A stretch of DNA of 64,000 nucleotides from Lycorma delicatula. Lineage: Eukaryota; Arthropoda; Insecta; Hemiptera; Fulgoridae. The position numbers and the translations under genes are program-made. Position 1 is the stretch's first letter. Each line of letters begins with the position of its first letter. Below are positions 47,224-58,480 of the stretch, piece by piece. The DNA lies in assembly GCF_047948215.1 (NCBI RefSeq), contig NC_134455.1, positions 78,684,189-78,748,188 of the forward strand, read 5' to 3'. The notes under the pieces were generated by a model. The model ran no database searches. It had not been told where the DNA came from and saw nothing but the letters and a program-made list of their open reading frames with translations.

Positions 47224-47843
47224 AATTATATTTGAATTAAAAAATAATTGGTTGATAAAATATTTTAGGAAAATTAATATTGTATTTCAGATGAAAGGCA
47301 ATTAAAATCCATTAATCGATTCTAAATAAAAAAAAGTAAATACAATTATTAATTGTTATGTAGGATACGAAATCGATTAACAAATGTAACGACATAAATG
47401 AAGATGAATGTTACCATGTTTGGAGAGTTGCGAATCAGCTTTAAAAAAAAAAAAAAAAAAATAGAATAAAACTAATGTTCACTACGCATTAGTTACTTAC
47501 TACATCTTAAGAAGGCCTAATGGTAATAGAAGAAACCCTTTTCACTTAAACGGACTTTGATTAATACACTTAAGGCAATGTATATATTTCATTCTTTTTT
47601 CATACTTCATAACTGCATTATTTCCATTATTTAAATCCCATTGTATGAATAATTTAACAACACAATTTACATTGAATGATTTTTCTTGTAGATATCTTGA
47701 TAATTAAACATTATTATTTTCATTATTAATTTTTTTCAATAAAAATAAATATCTAATAATTATAAACAGGTTTATTATTAATTAAGAACAATTTAAGTAA
47801 TAAATAACGTGTTTATTTTAATTTAACACTATTAAAAATAATA

Positions 47844-47845
<2 letters not shown>
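47224..47845. other. AT-rich DNA, no feature seen
   Basis: Contains an A-run near 47443-47461. No gene recognised. Confidence 0.45.
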
Positions 47846-47889
<44 letters not shown>

Positions 47890-48091
47890 CTATTATAATA
47901 TTCATATATAAATTAGAGAGTTTATTACTCAATCACATAAAAACTGCCCAGTAAAGTAAAGATAAATTTTAGATTTCGATGAATCTTTCTTTACTTTATT
48001 TTTTTATTTTTATGAAAAAAACTTATTTTTTATAAGCTACATTGTTACAAGTATACGTGTGAAGCCTCGGGTAACAGCTAGTAGGATTATA
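47846..48091 (+). mobile_element. Possible non-autonomous Helitron-like 3' end
   Basis: After an (AT)n tract (47846-47885) comes a short body with a hairpin (AAAGTAAAGA / TCTTTACTTT near 47955 and 47990). It ends GAAGCCTCGGGTAACAGCTAG at about 48062-48082 followed by TA. A CTAG end preceded by a GC-richer stretch fits Helitron termini in insects. No 5' TC end is identified, so this is tentative. Confidence 0.35.
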
Positions 48092-48299
48092 TATTAATTA
48101 TATACGACTCGTACATACAAACACTAATAATAAAAGCCTTCCAAAACGTAATTAATTTAGAAACAATAAAATACTCTACATCCAAGATGAAGTAAGAAGC
48201 CGAAATGTTAATAACTTGGATTTCTGTAAGGTAATACACATTACTTTGCTGTAAAGTAACATCTGATTTACTACTCTAAATTTGTAATAATTTTTTTTT

Positions 48300-48935
48300 T
48301 ATATTTCAAAAATTATTTTGAAATACTTTAAGATGGAAAACATTTAATTACATTTTAAAATTAAATATTGAGAAAATTAAAGTAAATAAGATCGATCGAT
48401 TAACCTAACCTTTTAATATGAGGTAGTGTTGGAAATTTTTACTCATTGTGTATTATTATTATTAGTGTTATTCACTATTGTGAAGGCTGTTATTATTAGT
48501 GTTTAGGTCGTTAATTCCAACATTAACTGTTCAAAATTTGTTATTGGATGTAATTTTAAAATTAATACGAAATAAGAAACTTTCTACTAGGAATTTCATT
48601 ACGTTTTATTATTAATCTTTTTTTCCGGTTTTGAAAATTTGGTTATAAATCAAAAACAAAGGCATTTATCGATAAACGATTTTTGTTATCATTTTTCGCG
48701 TGAAATATTACATTAAAATCATTTAACATGTATTCTCCTTCCTGTTTAAAAAAGGTAAATAGGAAAACTTTAAATAAACGTTTAATTCAATAATTCGGAT
48801 CCAAAGACCAGACAAAAATTTCAAAAACACCATACAGTACTAATTTTGCAATTATGTAGATCGGCAATTTTTTATACTCCTAATATCTTTCAGTTTTGAA
48901 AAAATATGCCGTTTCCGTACTTTAATATCACTCTG
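48300..48935 (+). repeat. Repeat D, copy 2
   Basis: Partner of 45589-46340, sharing ATTTAATTACATTTTAAAAT near 48346, the GAAGGCTGTTATTATTAGTG block near 48482, TTACATTAAAATCATTTAAC near 48709, and TCGGATCCAAAGAC near 48797. The right edge reads GCCGTTTCCGTACTTTAATA then TCACT, inverse to the left edge of copy 1. Confidence 0.75.
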
Positions 48936-50742
48936 TGTAACGTAAAATTAAAATACTAAATAATTTTATAATGTCTAGAATTAATCTAAATCTTTTACTG
49001 TACGACTTTCATATCTGAACTGGTTTGTAGTTTTAACTTTGCGTATAAATCTTTTCTAATATTATTTTTGTTATTATTTTTTTATTTTAGTACTAAAAAA
49101 ATCTCAAAGGAGAGATTTATTATTAAAATAAATTGTAATTAAAACTTGAAAAAAGAGATCTAAGATGGTTTACAAATAAAATAAAAATATAGTAACAGAT
49201 GGCTATTTCGATTGTTAAACAGTCATCATCAGTAGATAATGAGGGAATAATATGTGTGAAAACCGGTTACTTCCATTGATTCATATACAATAAAAAGGTT
49301 AACTTTCTTTAAACGTTAACAAGTTTGTGTATGAAGTATTGAAACAAAGCGCCTTTCAATTTAATAACTACGCCTTTCTTAATAATAACTCGTAATAAGA
49401 AATAAAGATCGGTTGACCACCAATGGTTATTTAAAATTTTTAGCTTATATTTTCATTGTTAATATAAAAAGTAAAGGTAAAAATTAATTCCAATATTTTC
49501 TACGAAATTGTTTAAGATACTGGAATGTTATTTATGTATTTAAAAATTTTCATAACCTAGAATATTTCATTAGAATATTAAAACAAATTAACAACAAAAT
49601 CATTAAATTTTCGTATAAAATTGAAAGGAATAAGATATTTTAATTTTTTGATTTAAAAGGAATTCATAAACATTATAAAATTATGTTTGATATTTATATT
49701 AGAAAAAATAAGCTGATTGGTAGATTAGATAATATGAATATCTTTATCCTACCCAACATAAGATTCTAATGCGATGTTTTATTCAACAAACGGGATGTAA
49801 CTTGGTCTGGAAGCTTACCGCAAAAAAAAATGAATAAAAATGCATCTGAGTTCAATGGTTTTACTAGTGAAGTCATTGACATTCTACATAAAGGATCAGA
49901 GAAATCAGCTGTACCCAAATATTCTCAAAAAGTAGTTTTTTAGGGACAAACATTAAAAAAAATTATTTATAACAAAAAGTAATTACTTTGAAAACTTACT
50001 TTTTCAAAAATTATGCGTAAACTTCATCGTAAATATAACCATGATTGACCAGCAACTAATTAAAAATTTTAATTAATTAAAAAATCTTTTTTAAAAGTTA
50101 TTTTTTAACAGTTATTCCCAACCTTAAACTTTTGTTCACGGAGTGGATATTGGTTTGAATTATTTAAGATATATTTATTTTTTTAAGTTTATATCACATC
50201 GAATCCTATATAATGGGCAGCATTCTTTAACAAAGTCATGCTGGTCAATCTGAATTGGAGATTTCAAATATTTAAACTTTTAAAGCTAATATTACGCTTG
50301 TAACTGGGATTGCCAAAAATAGTACTTAATATTATTTTTTTGATCAACATTTGTTTTTATTTTATTACAACAGTAGAAATACGTATTTTATTTTTTTAAT
50401 GTTTTGTAAGAATTGTTTATTGGTTAATTAATTATCGTTATTTCTTCAGCATCATATTTCTTTATCTTATTATATATACGTATATACATACAGTTTATGA
50501 TTATAGTTTAACAATCAAAATTACCATCGACTATTGAATTAGATTACTTGGTTTTAAACGATCTTTGGGCCATAATGAATGTTTTTTCTGTGCATAATTT
50601 TAAAGATTTAGATACACTTTCATACTGTTTAAATTATCTAATAACAATAATTACAACAGTAGGGTAAAAATATATATATTTAATTAATTGTCGTTATATC
50701 TTCATACTTATTGTCGTTATATCATACTTCTTTTGTCTTCTT

Positions 50743-50744
<2 letters not shown>
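48936..50744. other. AT-rich DNA, no feature seen
   Basis: No gene or repeat relative recognised. Confidence 0.45.

Positions 50745-50787
<43 letters not shown>
50745..50787. repeat. (AT)n microsatellite
   Basis: Uninterrupted TA dinucleotides. The tyrosine/isoleucine frame at 50711-50896 crosses it and is not a gene. Confidence 0.97.
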
Positions 50788-50789
<2 letters not shown>

Positions 50790-50859
50790 TCATGTTTACA
50801 GATATATGTATTACTCTTCAAATTCTACAAAGCATAACTGTAAATTCACAAAAAGTAAA

Positions 50860-51010
50860 TACAGATATGCGCACCAGTTCTCACTGGGTTGTCTGAAGTA
50901 GTGCCTGACAGTGCTTGTAATTTACTGGAGAATATAGTGTAGGGCGTCGCCGCGTTGTAACAGGACAGTCACTGGTCCAGCAATCCATCCCCACCCTGCG
51001 CGTCAACTGA
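50860..51010. other. GC-richer island, unassigned
   Basis: About 150 bp, including GGGCGTCGCCGCGTTG near 50942 and CCATCCCCACCCTGCGCG near 50986. No frame, tRNA-like box or second copy is recognised. Confidence 0.3.
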
Positions 51011-51850
51011 GATTTCTATAGTTTGACGAGTAATTCATATGAAAGTATTAAAGTAAACAAGATGTATGAGTATGCATGCAAACATTTTAAAGGTTCTTAA
51101 CTCAAAGAAAAAAAAAATTGCTAATTATATGTTATAGAAAATATATGATTCATTTATACTAAAAGAAATTTGGCGTAAATTAATGAAGTTAGAAAAACAT
51201 TTATAAGAAGAGAGAAACTTAGTATTTAGTGGAAATCAAATCACACATTTACAAACAATTACCATACATTTAAATTAGTTTTTAATTTTGGATTTAGATT
51301 TTGAAAAAATATTTATTAACAAAAAAATTCCAAGCCATATGCTATATTTTACAGCAAAGGAATAAAAGTAATGATAGATTAAATTATAATTTATTTTTAA
51401 TATTGTAGTTAATTTCCATAAAATATTATTTTATTTAACTACAATGAAAAATTGATTTTATCTTATCAGATATTGTAATTTTTTTTTTAATTTAATAGGT
51501 TTTTCTAACTGACTAAAATTTTATAATAAGCGGTTATAAAATTTATAAAATAAAACTGGTATTGTTGTTTAATTACACCTTAGAAGAAAGGAAAATGTTT
51601 CTGACGGTGTTAATGCGATATAATAAACATTTACTGATAAAGATTACTTAATTTGTTTATGTAACACAAATTGAATATTTATGATTTTTTAAATATGTAA
51701 GCTAGTTAAACATACTGAATATATGAATTAATATTTTAAACGAATTTTGGAAAAAAAGAACGATTCATTTTTTTTTTAAGTAATACAAAACATCACCAAG
51801 ACAAATTAATACACGTTTTTTCGTACTTATAATTTTTTATTTCTACTTTT
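51011..51850. other. AT-rich DNA, no feature seen
   Basis: No gene or repeat relative recognised. Confidence 0.45.
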
Positions 51851-51855
51851 TATAG

Positions 51856-51941
51856 ATCACAAGCGAGATTTGTGGCTGGAAGTAGCTGTTGCTATGGAAA
51901 CCCATCAGTTCTATCAGAGGGGGCTATATGGGAAGACATCC
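51856..51941 (+). other. Candidate internal exon, 86 bp
   Basis: A T-rich tract ending CTACTTTTTATAG (51844-51855) looks like a 3' splice site, and CCGTAAGC at 51940-51947 matches a donor. Two frames are open. One reads KRDLWLEVAVAMETHQFYQR then GLYGKTS; the other reads QARFVAGSSCCYGNPSVLSE then GAIWEDI. Composition is balanced, unlike the flanks. I do not recognise either peptide. The frame at 51960-52256, which starts downstream in AT-rich DNA, is unlikely to be a gene. If the exon is real, it is the only host coding signal for many kilobases. Confidence 0.25.
51888..51901 (+). promoter_or_regulatory. RFX X-box-like motif 1
   Basis: GTTGCTATGGAAAC fits the insect RFX consensus RYYVYYATRRHRAC at every position. 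It lies inside the candidate exon, so function is doubtful. Confidence 0.25.
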
Positions 51942-51971
51942 GTAAGCCAATAGAGTGAATTGATAGCGTGT

Positions 51972-51985
51972 GTTTCCATAGCAAT
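51972..51985 (-). promoter_or_regulatory. RFX X-box-like motif 2 (inverted)
   Basis: GTTTCCATAGCAAT; its complement ATTGCTATGGAAAC also fits RYYVYYATRRHRAC. Together with motif 1 it forms a 13-bp perfect inverted repeat (51889-51901 and 51972-51984) with a 70-bp spacer. Confidence 0.25.
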
Positions 51986-52256
51986 GTCCATCAGCTTATT
52001 AACAAATCAACATTCCAATATTAAAGAAACTACTCTACGCACTAGAAATACATTGCTAATAGATTACATAGCTACAAGTAATAATTCTGTAACAAATTTT
52101 ATATATTATACATATCTGACAGTATGTTTATTTAGCTTTATACTTATAATAATTATATTGGGGCCTACTTGTGTTGCTGGGGGTCGCATCTTCTGGCAGC
52201 CCATTGTGCAGCCACCGACCCCTGACATCTGTAAGAACCAAAACTCAGTATATTAA

Positions 52257-53779
52257 AAAAACTATATCCTACAATCAGTTATACAATAAAAATTATTTTT
52301 ATTGCATCGATTTTCGACTATAAAAATATATTTTATACTAATAAGATTACCGAGAATCACTTGCTGTACGACGTTCAACAATAACCATTTATGGATTTTG
52401 TAAATTTATTTTTTAATTTTGAAAATCGTTAAAAAGAAGTGTAGGCTATGCTATAAATAAGAGCTCCTGTATTCACTTTATTTTTATTATGTTAAAAATA
52501 TTTATAAAAAAAAAACCAAAAAACACATAAACTCACACAAGAGAGGTTAATTCCTGCTGGCAATCTTTCAAAAGGTTTTGGATAAAGACAAAACTAATAT
52601 TATAAATATATGAAGTCTTTTTAATAGGTAACAGTTATTTCAAATTAAATTAACAATAAGTTTTATCTTAAGAGAATTTCAGTGGAGTACAATGTGGTAT
52701 AAGCAAGAAAGAAAAAGAAAGCAGTAGGTGAATAAAGAATGGTGGAGCCCCAGAGACAATTTTAAGATAAGATTACGGGATATATATAAAATATAGGTAA
52801 TATCATTTAAGATAAAACTCTGTCCAAATTTCTTTAAAATAAAGTCTACAGTCTTTCATCCAACTTACTACAAACTTATAGAAAGTAATAATTTTAAAAG
52901 ATGAAAGAGTTTTTTTAGATATAATAGAACACGTTTAGAATCCAAAATTGTAAAAAGGGTTACGTAAAGAGATATTGTAATACTATTTAACTGACTATAT
53001 AAAGACTGATAATAAAAGTTCAGCAACCCCTAAATAGTTTTTTTAATCTTTAAAAAAAGAAAAAGAAAATTTGGTAAAACTATCTATTTTGAGATATGAG
53101 GTCACTGGTTGGGATACATTGGAAACCATTTTTAAACTAATTGTGAGAAATATTAAACTATTGCCATTTTGGTTCGAGTTATCGTAGCCGACGTTTGAAA
53201 ATGTTTACGTCAAATCATTTTTTCAATGCACTTCGAAATATTGTACCACAACCCAATTCTTTCTATAAGCAGGTTGCCTTACCCAGTATGGGAGCCTCCA
53301 GTGGGACAGGTGTGTGTTAGTCTCACTCCAAAAAATAGAATGTCTTGAGGTAGAAGATACAATTTCATTTTTCTATGTTTAGCAGTGCGAACATTATGGA
53401 ATTGCCGTAATTAGTTAACACTATGTATAACCAATAAAAAAGTTACTTAAGGTAACTTTTTTGGGGGGAGAATTACGATGAAATTTTATTGTAATATTAT
53501 TACCGAAATTTTATTATTAAAAATGTTAATAATATTAAAAGTTAAAAAAAAACAAAACGGAAAAATATATTGAAAAATTCAAAAAAATGATATTTTAAAA
53601 TTTTTACAGGCTTCCTCATCCCCAATATTGCTTCCAAAGTCTTCATTTTTTCGTCATTTGCACTACTACTATGATGAAGACATCATAAAAACTCGGTTAG
53701 AAAATATCCAAGAAATAAAAAGTTAACTTTTTCCGATTTTTGGTGAAAGGGAAAATTTTGGGGCAAAAATGTAAAAAAA
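52257..53779. other. No assigned feature
   Basis: AT-rich, with a slightly GC-richer patch at 53230-53330 (GGTTGCCTTACCCAGTATGG near 53272) that has no recognised frame. Confidence 0.4.
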
Positions 53780-54190
53780 CATAGTATGGTAAGCATGCAC
53801 GAATGTACTGAGCTTAATATAAAGTGCGGATTATATATGCAAAATTTTGAAAAAAATTGACTCCCAAAACTTACCCCTCATTACCGCAGTTATTGACCCC
53901 AATATTTGACCGACTAATTTCTCTCTATACACAAAATTATGTTTCTGTACAAAATTTTATCAAAATCGGTTTATCCATATGTACATATGTAATGTTTCCA
54001 CGTTCGAACATTACCCTCCCTCGTTTGTTTTCTTTTTTTTGGGGGTCCCTGGGTCATAAAACGTTGAGAAATGCTAAAAGAAACCATACGTTTTTGACTA
54101 ATCACCATATTTTTGTTCTTGCAGCATAGCTCTATGCCAAAAGCATAGAACTAGACGCATATGCTACTAACCAGAAACTAGGAAATAAGG
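53780..54190 (-). repeat. Dispersed repeat family F, copy 2
   Basis: Inverse-orientation partner of 300-690. On the minus strand it reads AGAGCTATGCTGCAAGAAC, ATGACCCAGGGACCCCC, GGTAATGTTCGAACG and TTTTGATAAAATTTTGTAC in the same order. The 90-codon frame at 53857-54129 (+) lies within it and is not conserved in copy 1. Confidence 0.7.
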
Positions 54191-54712
54191 AAAGTAAACA
54201 TTTTTTAATATCGGTTTTAAAAAAAATATATATTTAGCTCATTTGTTCTTATATAATACATTATAAATTACTTTAATATTTTTAAATTCAGCGGCTTTAT
54301 TAAAATATTACTGGAAAAAGTCTTAATATATTTCCATAAAAAGAGTAAGTTAAGTTATTTATTACTGCGATATCAGTTACATTTATAACTAGGGAAACAT
54401 AATCATGAAATAGTAAAAAAAACTACATCAAGAAAAGTACTGGTTTTAAATAAAAAAGTAGCTACAGTAATAAATAATATATAACATTTGAACTTTGGTT
54501 ATGCAATCAAATCAAGAGAAGTTATAAATTGATTATAAAAATACAATTTTTATATCTTACGGTACTTGGTTATAAAATAAAATCTTCTTTAAGAGTATCT
54601 ATGTATATTTTCTTCTTCAGTAAAACTTAAAAAGGTAGAATTTAATGATTTATATAAAATATTTTATTTTAATGATATGAAACCTATTAATTAATTAAAA
54701 AGACTTATTATT

Positions 54713-54762
<50 letters not shown>

Positions 54763-55045
54763 AAGTGAAACTAAAATTTTGGGCTGGCAATACATTTTCT
54801 GATGCTATGTGTCAAAACGAATAAAAAATGTCCTATAAAAAAATTTCGATTTCTCCTTCGTTTTCTTACGTCCGCTATTTTGTGTTTATTAATGAAAACT
54901 TTAATCTCAATAACGCATTGCAGAATCAGAACTTAATTTGTTACGCATATTATACCAACCAGGTTTATATCGAGGAAAAGTTTTCTTGGTATGTGATGTG
55001 TTAACCGACTAACCCGATTATAACGTGCCGGAGCACTAAGGTGAA
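54191..55045. other. AT-rich DNA with an (AC)n microsatellite
   Basis: (AC)n lies at 54716-54759. No gene recognised. Confidence 0.5.
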
Positions 55046-55440
55046 ACCACACGTTTACTCATACTCGCAGCGATAGGGTCTTCCAACAGCTCTGGAAGAT
55101 TTTTTATCAAATGGTTGAGATAATTTTCTCCAGTTTAGACGATTTGTTAGAATAACATGACCCAATAGATAGTCGCTGACAACACCTGCACACATGTTTA
55201 GGGAGAATTGTTGTTGTCTACCATACTGCTCTGGTAGAAAGTATAAGGATCCTTCTCATTCCAACCATACTGGCTGTAAAGATTTCCAACACTTTTCCTA
55301 CTGAAACAAGCTTCATGTGTGAATAAAATGCTGGCAGTGAAGGAGGGTTTTTTAATAATATTTTTTCGAAACCAGTTTGATCGGTAGAGGAGGAAATTAA
55401 ATCTGACAGAAAATTATGTATTACATTTCCTATCATGAGT
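55046..55440 (-). pseudogene. Tc1/mariner-superfamily-like transposase relic
   Basis: On the minus strand one frame from about 55340 gives ILFTHEACFSRKSVGNLYSQ, then YGWNEKDPYTFYQ and a stop. After it come TCVQVLSATIYWVMLF, TGENYLNHLIKNLPELLEDP and IAASMSKRV, to about 55046. This follows the order of a common insect family of IS630/Tc1-mariner-like DDE proteins: an ILFTDEA-type block, a W-x-x-x-N-P block, a N-V-W-x-G block, a L-N-G-x-x-Y-L-x-F-L block and L-P-x-L-L-E-D. In ILFTHEA the usual catalytic aspartate is histidine. The flanking frame at 55218-55454 is a shifted part of the same remnant. No terminal repeats are seen. Confidence 0.65.
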
Positions 55441-55970
55441 TGGTTATTTGTCAATCAATTCTCATAATTAAGATGTAATTTTATTAAAAATAAAATGCAT
55501 AAAATTTTCCCAAGAAATTAAATATGATAAACCTAAGGATTATCGAGCTATAAAGATTTGAATAATTGACATGACTGCCATTTTGAAATTTGTGAAAGTG
55601 TTTACACTATATATTTTATTAATTAGACAACGTTGGTACAATTTTATGTACCAACTGTTGTTGTTTCGATGTTGAGATTAAATTTTTCATTAATTAACAT
55701 AAAATGACGGAAGAAAGGGAAACGAAGGGGGAACACTTTCCATTCATTTATAGACGTACAATCCAAAAATGTTGTGCCAGCCCACCATATATATTAGGTA
55801 TATTCTATATATATATGTGTTGGATAATTGCAGAACTAAGGTGTTATGATCGAATATTGAAAAAATATTCAAAATTTGTAATACATATTTATGTCTAAAC
55901 ACACAGAATGTGTGAATGAATTACATTAAAACGCATATAAATAAAAAATAATCTTAGATGGTTTTCTAGA
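55441..55970. other. No assigned feature
   Basis: The 64-codon frame at 55704-55898 (TEERETKGEHFPFIYRRT at the start) has no known family. The rest is AT-rich. Confidence 0.4.
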
Positions 55971-55974
55971 ATCT

Positions 55975-56040
55975 AAAAAAATCTGACTTCCTTGTACGCC
56001 TGTTAAATTACATATACTTTTTTCTGTACTTCATTTAAAC
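55975..56040 (-). repeat. Repeat A fragment, 3' end, inverted
   Basis: ATCTGACTTCCTTGTACGCC and TTAAATTACATATAC are the reverse complement of the repeat A 3' end (compare GTATGTAATTTAATAGGCGT near 7005). The GTCCACATCA part is missing here. Confidence 0.7.
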
Positions 56041-56239
56041 TAGATTCGTTTGAAAGTGAGATACGATCCCCCAATTCTTTAATAACGTGGACAGATACAC
56101 AATTGCATTGTAGTGGACACCATATTTCATCATATTTTTTTGTTGTGTCCGTATCAGCGCTTTATATTAGTTTTTTTTTCACATCGCTCAAGTAGTTATG
56201 TGATGTAAGTGAGAACGTGTCGGATCTGTAACGTTGAAC

Positions 56240-56335
56240 AAATCGGTTCGAATCCGACTTCATATATATATATTTTTTTTAACTTTTTTATTTTTTTAAT
56301 TTAAATATATTGATTTACTAATAATTAGCCTTATT
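56240..56335 (+). repeat. Repeat A fragment, internal, direct
   Basis: AAATCGGTTCGAATCCGACT and the following TTTTTAACTTTTTT and TATATTGATTTACTAATAA words match repeat A (compare 5592-5670 and 44381-44440). Its orientation is opposite to the fragment at 55975-56040. Confidence 0.7.
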
Positions 56336-57539
56336 TACTAATAAACCTTTGTAGCCATTTTCTTCAACTTAGATTTTTTTCAAAAAAAGTGTACTTAAGA
56401 AAAATCATTCATGAATTTGACCGATTACTTTCTGATCAAAACACTGTAGATATTTATTTACTATATATTTAAATTTTGCAGATAAAATGTATATTTCTTA
56501 TTGCACATTTTTATCTTTATGAACCCCCTGATTAGATCTAGCTGAGGATTTCATAGCTTCTGTTTCATGTTTTTACACTTCATATATTTTTGGTGATCGT
56601 AAGGGACTTTTTAAGCTTAAGCCTGTTCCCAAGTACTTATTCAGATTTGAGATAAAAGCGACATATTTCAAAGTATATTTGAGCTAGCCAACACAAAATC
56701 CTTGATCAGTAATGTGATAATTTCATCCTGGATAAAAATCATTCTATACCTAAGAAATTGTGTTGAATGCTCAGTGTCTGGAGGGACCCTTGAAATACAG
56801 GTTGTCTTATTTTATAATCTAACGGTAAATTTTTCCTCTTTCCTTATTCATCCATTATCTTTTTCGTGATTTCTTATTTTTCGGTAGTGGTTTACTAAGA
56901 CGCCTACTGTATAAAAGCTAAGGATACGGGAACATTAAAGATTGCTTTACCCTTTACATTTTTATAATTTAGTGGGGAGGAGGTTCTATCTGGGAATTCT
57001 CTTTCTTATGAGATTGATTTATGCTTCTATAAAAACAACTTTACCTAATCTTAGACTTACGCGGGTATTAAACCGAGCCTTCTAAATCCTCCTATTACAA
57101 TAAATGTTACACAATATTCGTCAGGATATATCAGTAATTAATAGATAAATGTTTCTGAAGAGGAAAATAATTGGATACAAAGTAATAAATCCTCTCCGAA
57201 AAACTCTTTGTAGAATGATGAACAAAAAGTAAGATGACTTTTAGGGTCAAGAACGGATTGGAAGTGTCAGAATTTGAAGATTTTACTGTGTAAATATGAA
57301 CAACATTTCCCGAAAATATTTTAAAGTCGACCATAAAATGAGAGAATTTGGCTAATGTTTGGTATCGTCAGGTAGTGATTCTCACCTTGTGGTTTAAGGT
57401 ACTATTATTTATCGATTTCAACTTTTATTTACTTATTTATTATTTTGTTATTTTTTATAGTTACCCAACTTTCTAAAGAAACTAGTGTGAAGAAGAAGAA
57501 GAAATTATTATAAAAACATAGGATTTAAACTTCTATAAA
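56336..57539. other. No assigned feature
   Basis: Moderately AT-rich. Some faint likeness to repeat E near 56690-56730 is too weak to claim. No gene recognised. Confidence 0.4.
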
Positions 57540-57792
57540 GGACCAAGCTCATTTTTAGAACTTGATTTTAAACTTCAAATCCTAGTAAAGGCAGTTACTT
57601 TTATACGAATTTGAATACTAGATTGTTGATACCGATGTTCTTTGGTAGCTGGGCTTCAATTAACCACACATCTCAGAAATAGTCGACCTGAAACTGTACA
57701 AGACTACACTTACACTCATAAATATCATCCTCATTCATCTTCTGAAGTTAATACCTAACGGTGATTCCCGGAGGCTAAACAGGGAAGAAACA
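57540..57792 (+). mobile_element. SINE family A copy
   Basis: Plus-strand copy with CAAATCCTAGTAAAGGCAGT (B-box region), ATACCGATGTTCTTTGGTAG, TTCAATTAACCACACATCTC, GGTGATTCCCGGAGGCTAAA and an A-rich tail (CAGGGAAGAAACAG). The first half of the tRNA-like head is badly decayed. Confidence 0.85.
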
Positions 57793-58364
57793 GTCCTTAG
57801 TTTTAAAATGGATAATACTGGTGAAACAGATATATAAATTATCGAAAAAGATAAAGAAATACCCATTATTATAATAAAATTATTCTTTTATTTGTCAATA
57901 ATACCAATCTGTAATTAAGATATTGTTTATGTATTGGTTCTTTTAGATTAATGAAATCAGCTCGGGTAGTCATCAGTCGGATTGATGACTACCCATAAAT
58001 AGAGTTCAAACGGATATGCAAGATTCTATTAATATTAAATATTAATATTTTGATCTAAAACATTCATTAACATTAACAGGGATACAAAACTGTACATCCT
58101 GTTTAGGTTTCCTTTTGTTATTAAGTAATCCATGAAATTATTAATATTATGTTTTTAATAGCAGTAAATTTAGTATAGTTTTTACGTTTTATTCCTTCAT
58201 GACGAATACATTCCAGATATAGAATAAAACAAATAAATTATTATGATAATAAATACATTCATCAATAATAAAAAAATTTTCACAAATATTTTCAGATAGA
58301 ATTAATTAAACGTAGAACGTTAGAATATTGTTGTTAAAAGGTAGGGTATACTAATCATACTGCA
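57793..58364. other. AT-rich DNA with a small fold-back
   Basis: Contains the perfect 12-bp palindrome at 57964-57994. No gene recognised. Confidence 0.45.
57964..57994. repeat. Perfect 12-bp fold-back, 7-nt loop
   Basis: GGGTAGTCATCA at 57964-57975 and its exact reverse complement TGATGACTACCC at 57983-57994. Confidence 0.93.
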
Positions 58365-58480
58365 ATCCGGCTAGCTTAGGCTAGGTTCTGCAGAATTGGT
58401 GCGTGTGTCTGGAGTCTTGAAACCGAGGTAGTGGAGTGTCGCATTACGTCCGGTCTGGCCTCGGCATGTCAGAAGATGGA
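58365..58480. other. GC-richer island, unassigned
   Basis: Includes CCGGCTAGCTTAGGCTAGG near 58367 and CCGGTCTGGCCTCGGCATG near 58450. No frame or second copy recognised. Confidence 0.3.

Noticed and set aside
56530..57100. Third copy of repeat E
   Set aside because: Only one short stretch near 56690-56730 is similar. The rest does not align by eye.
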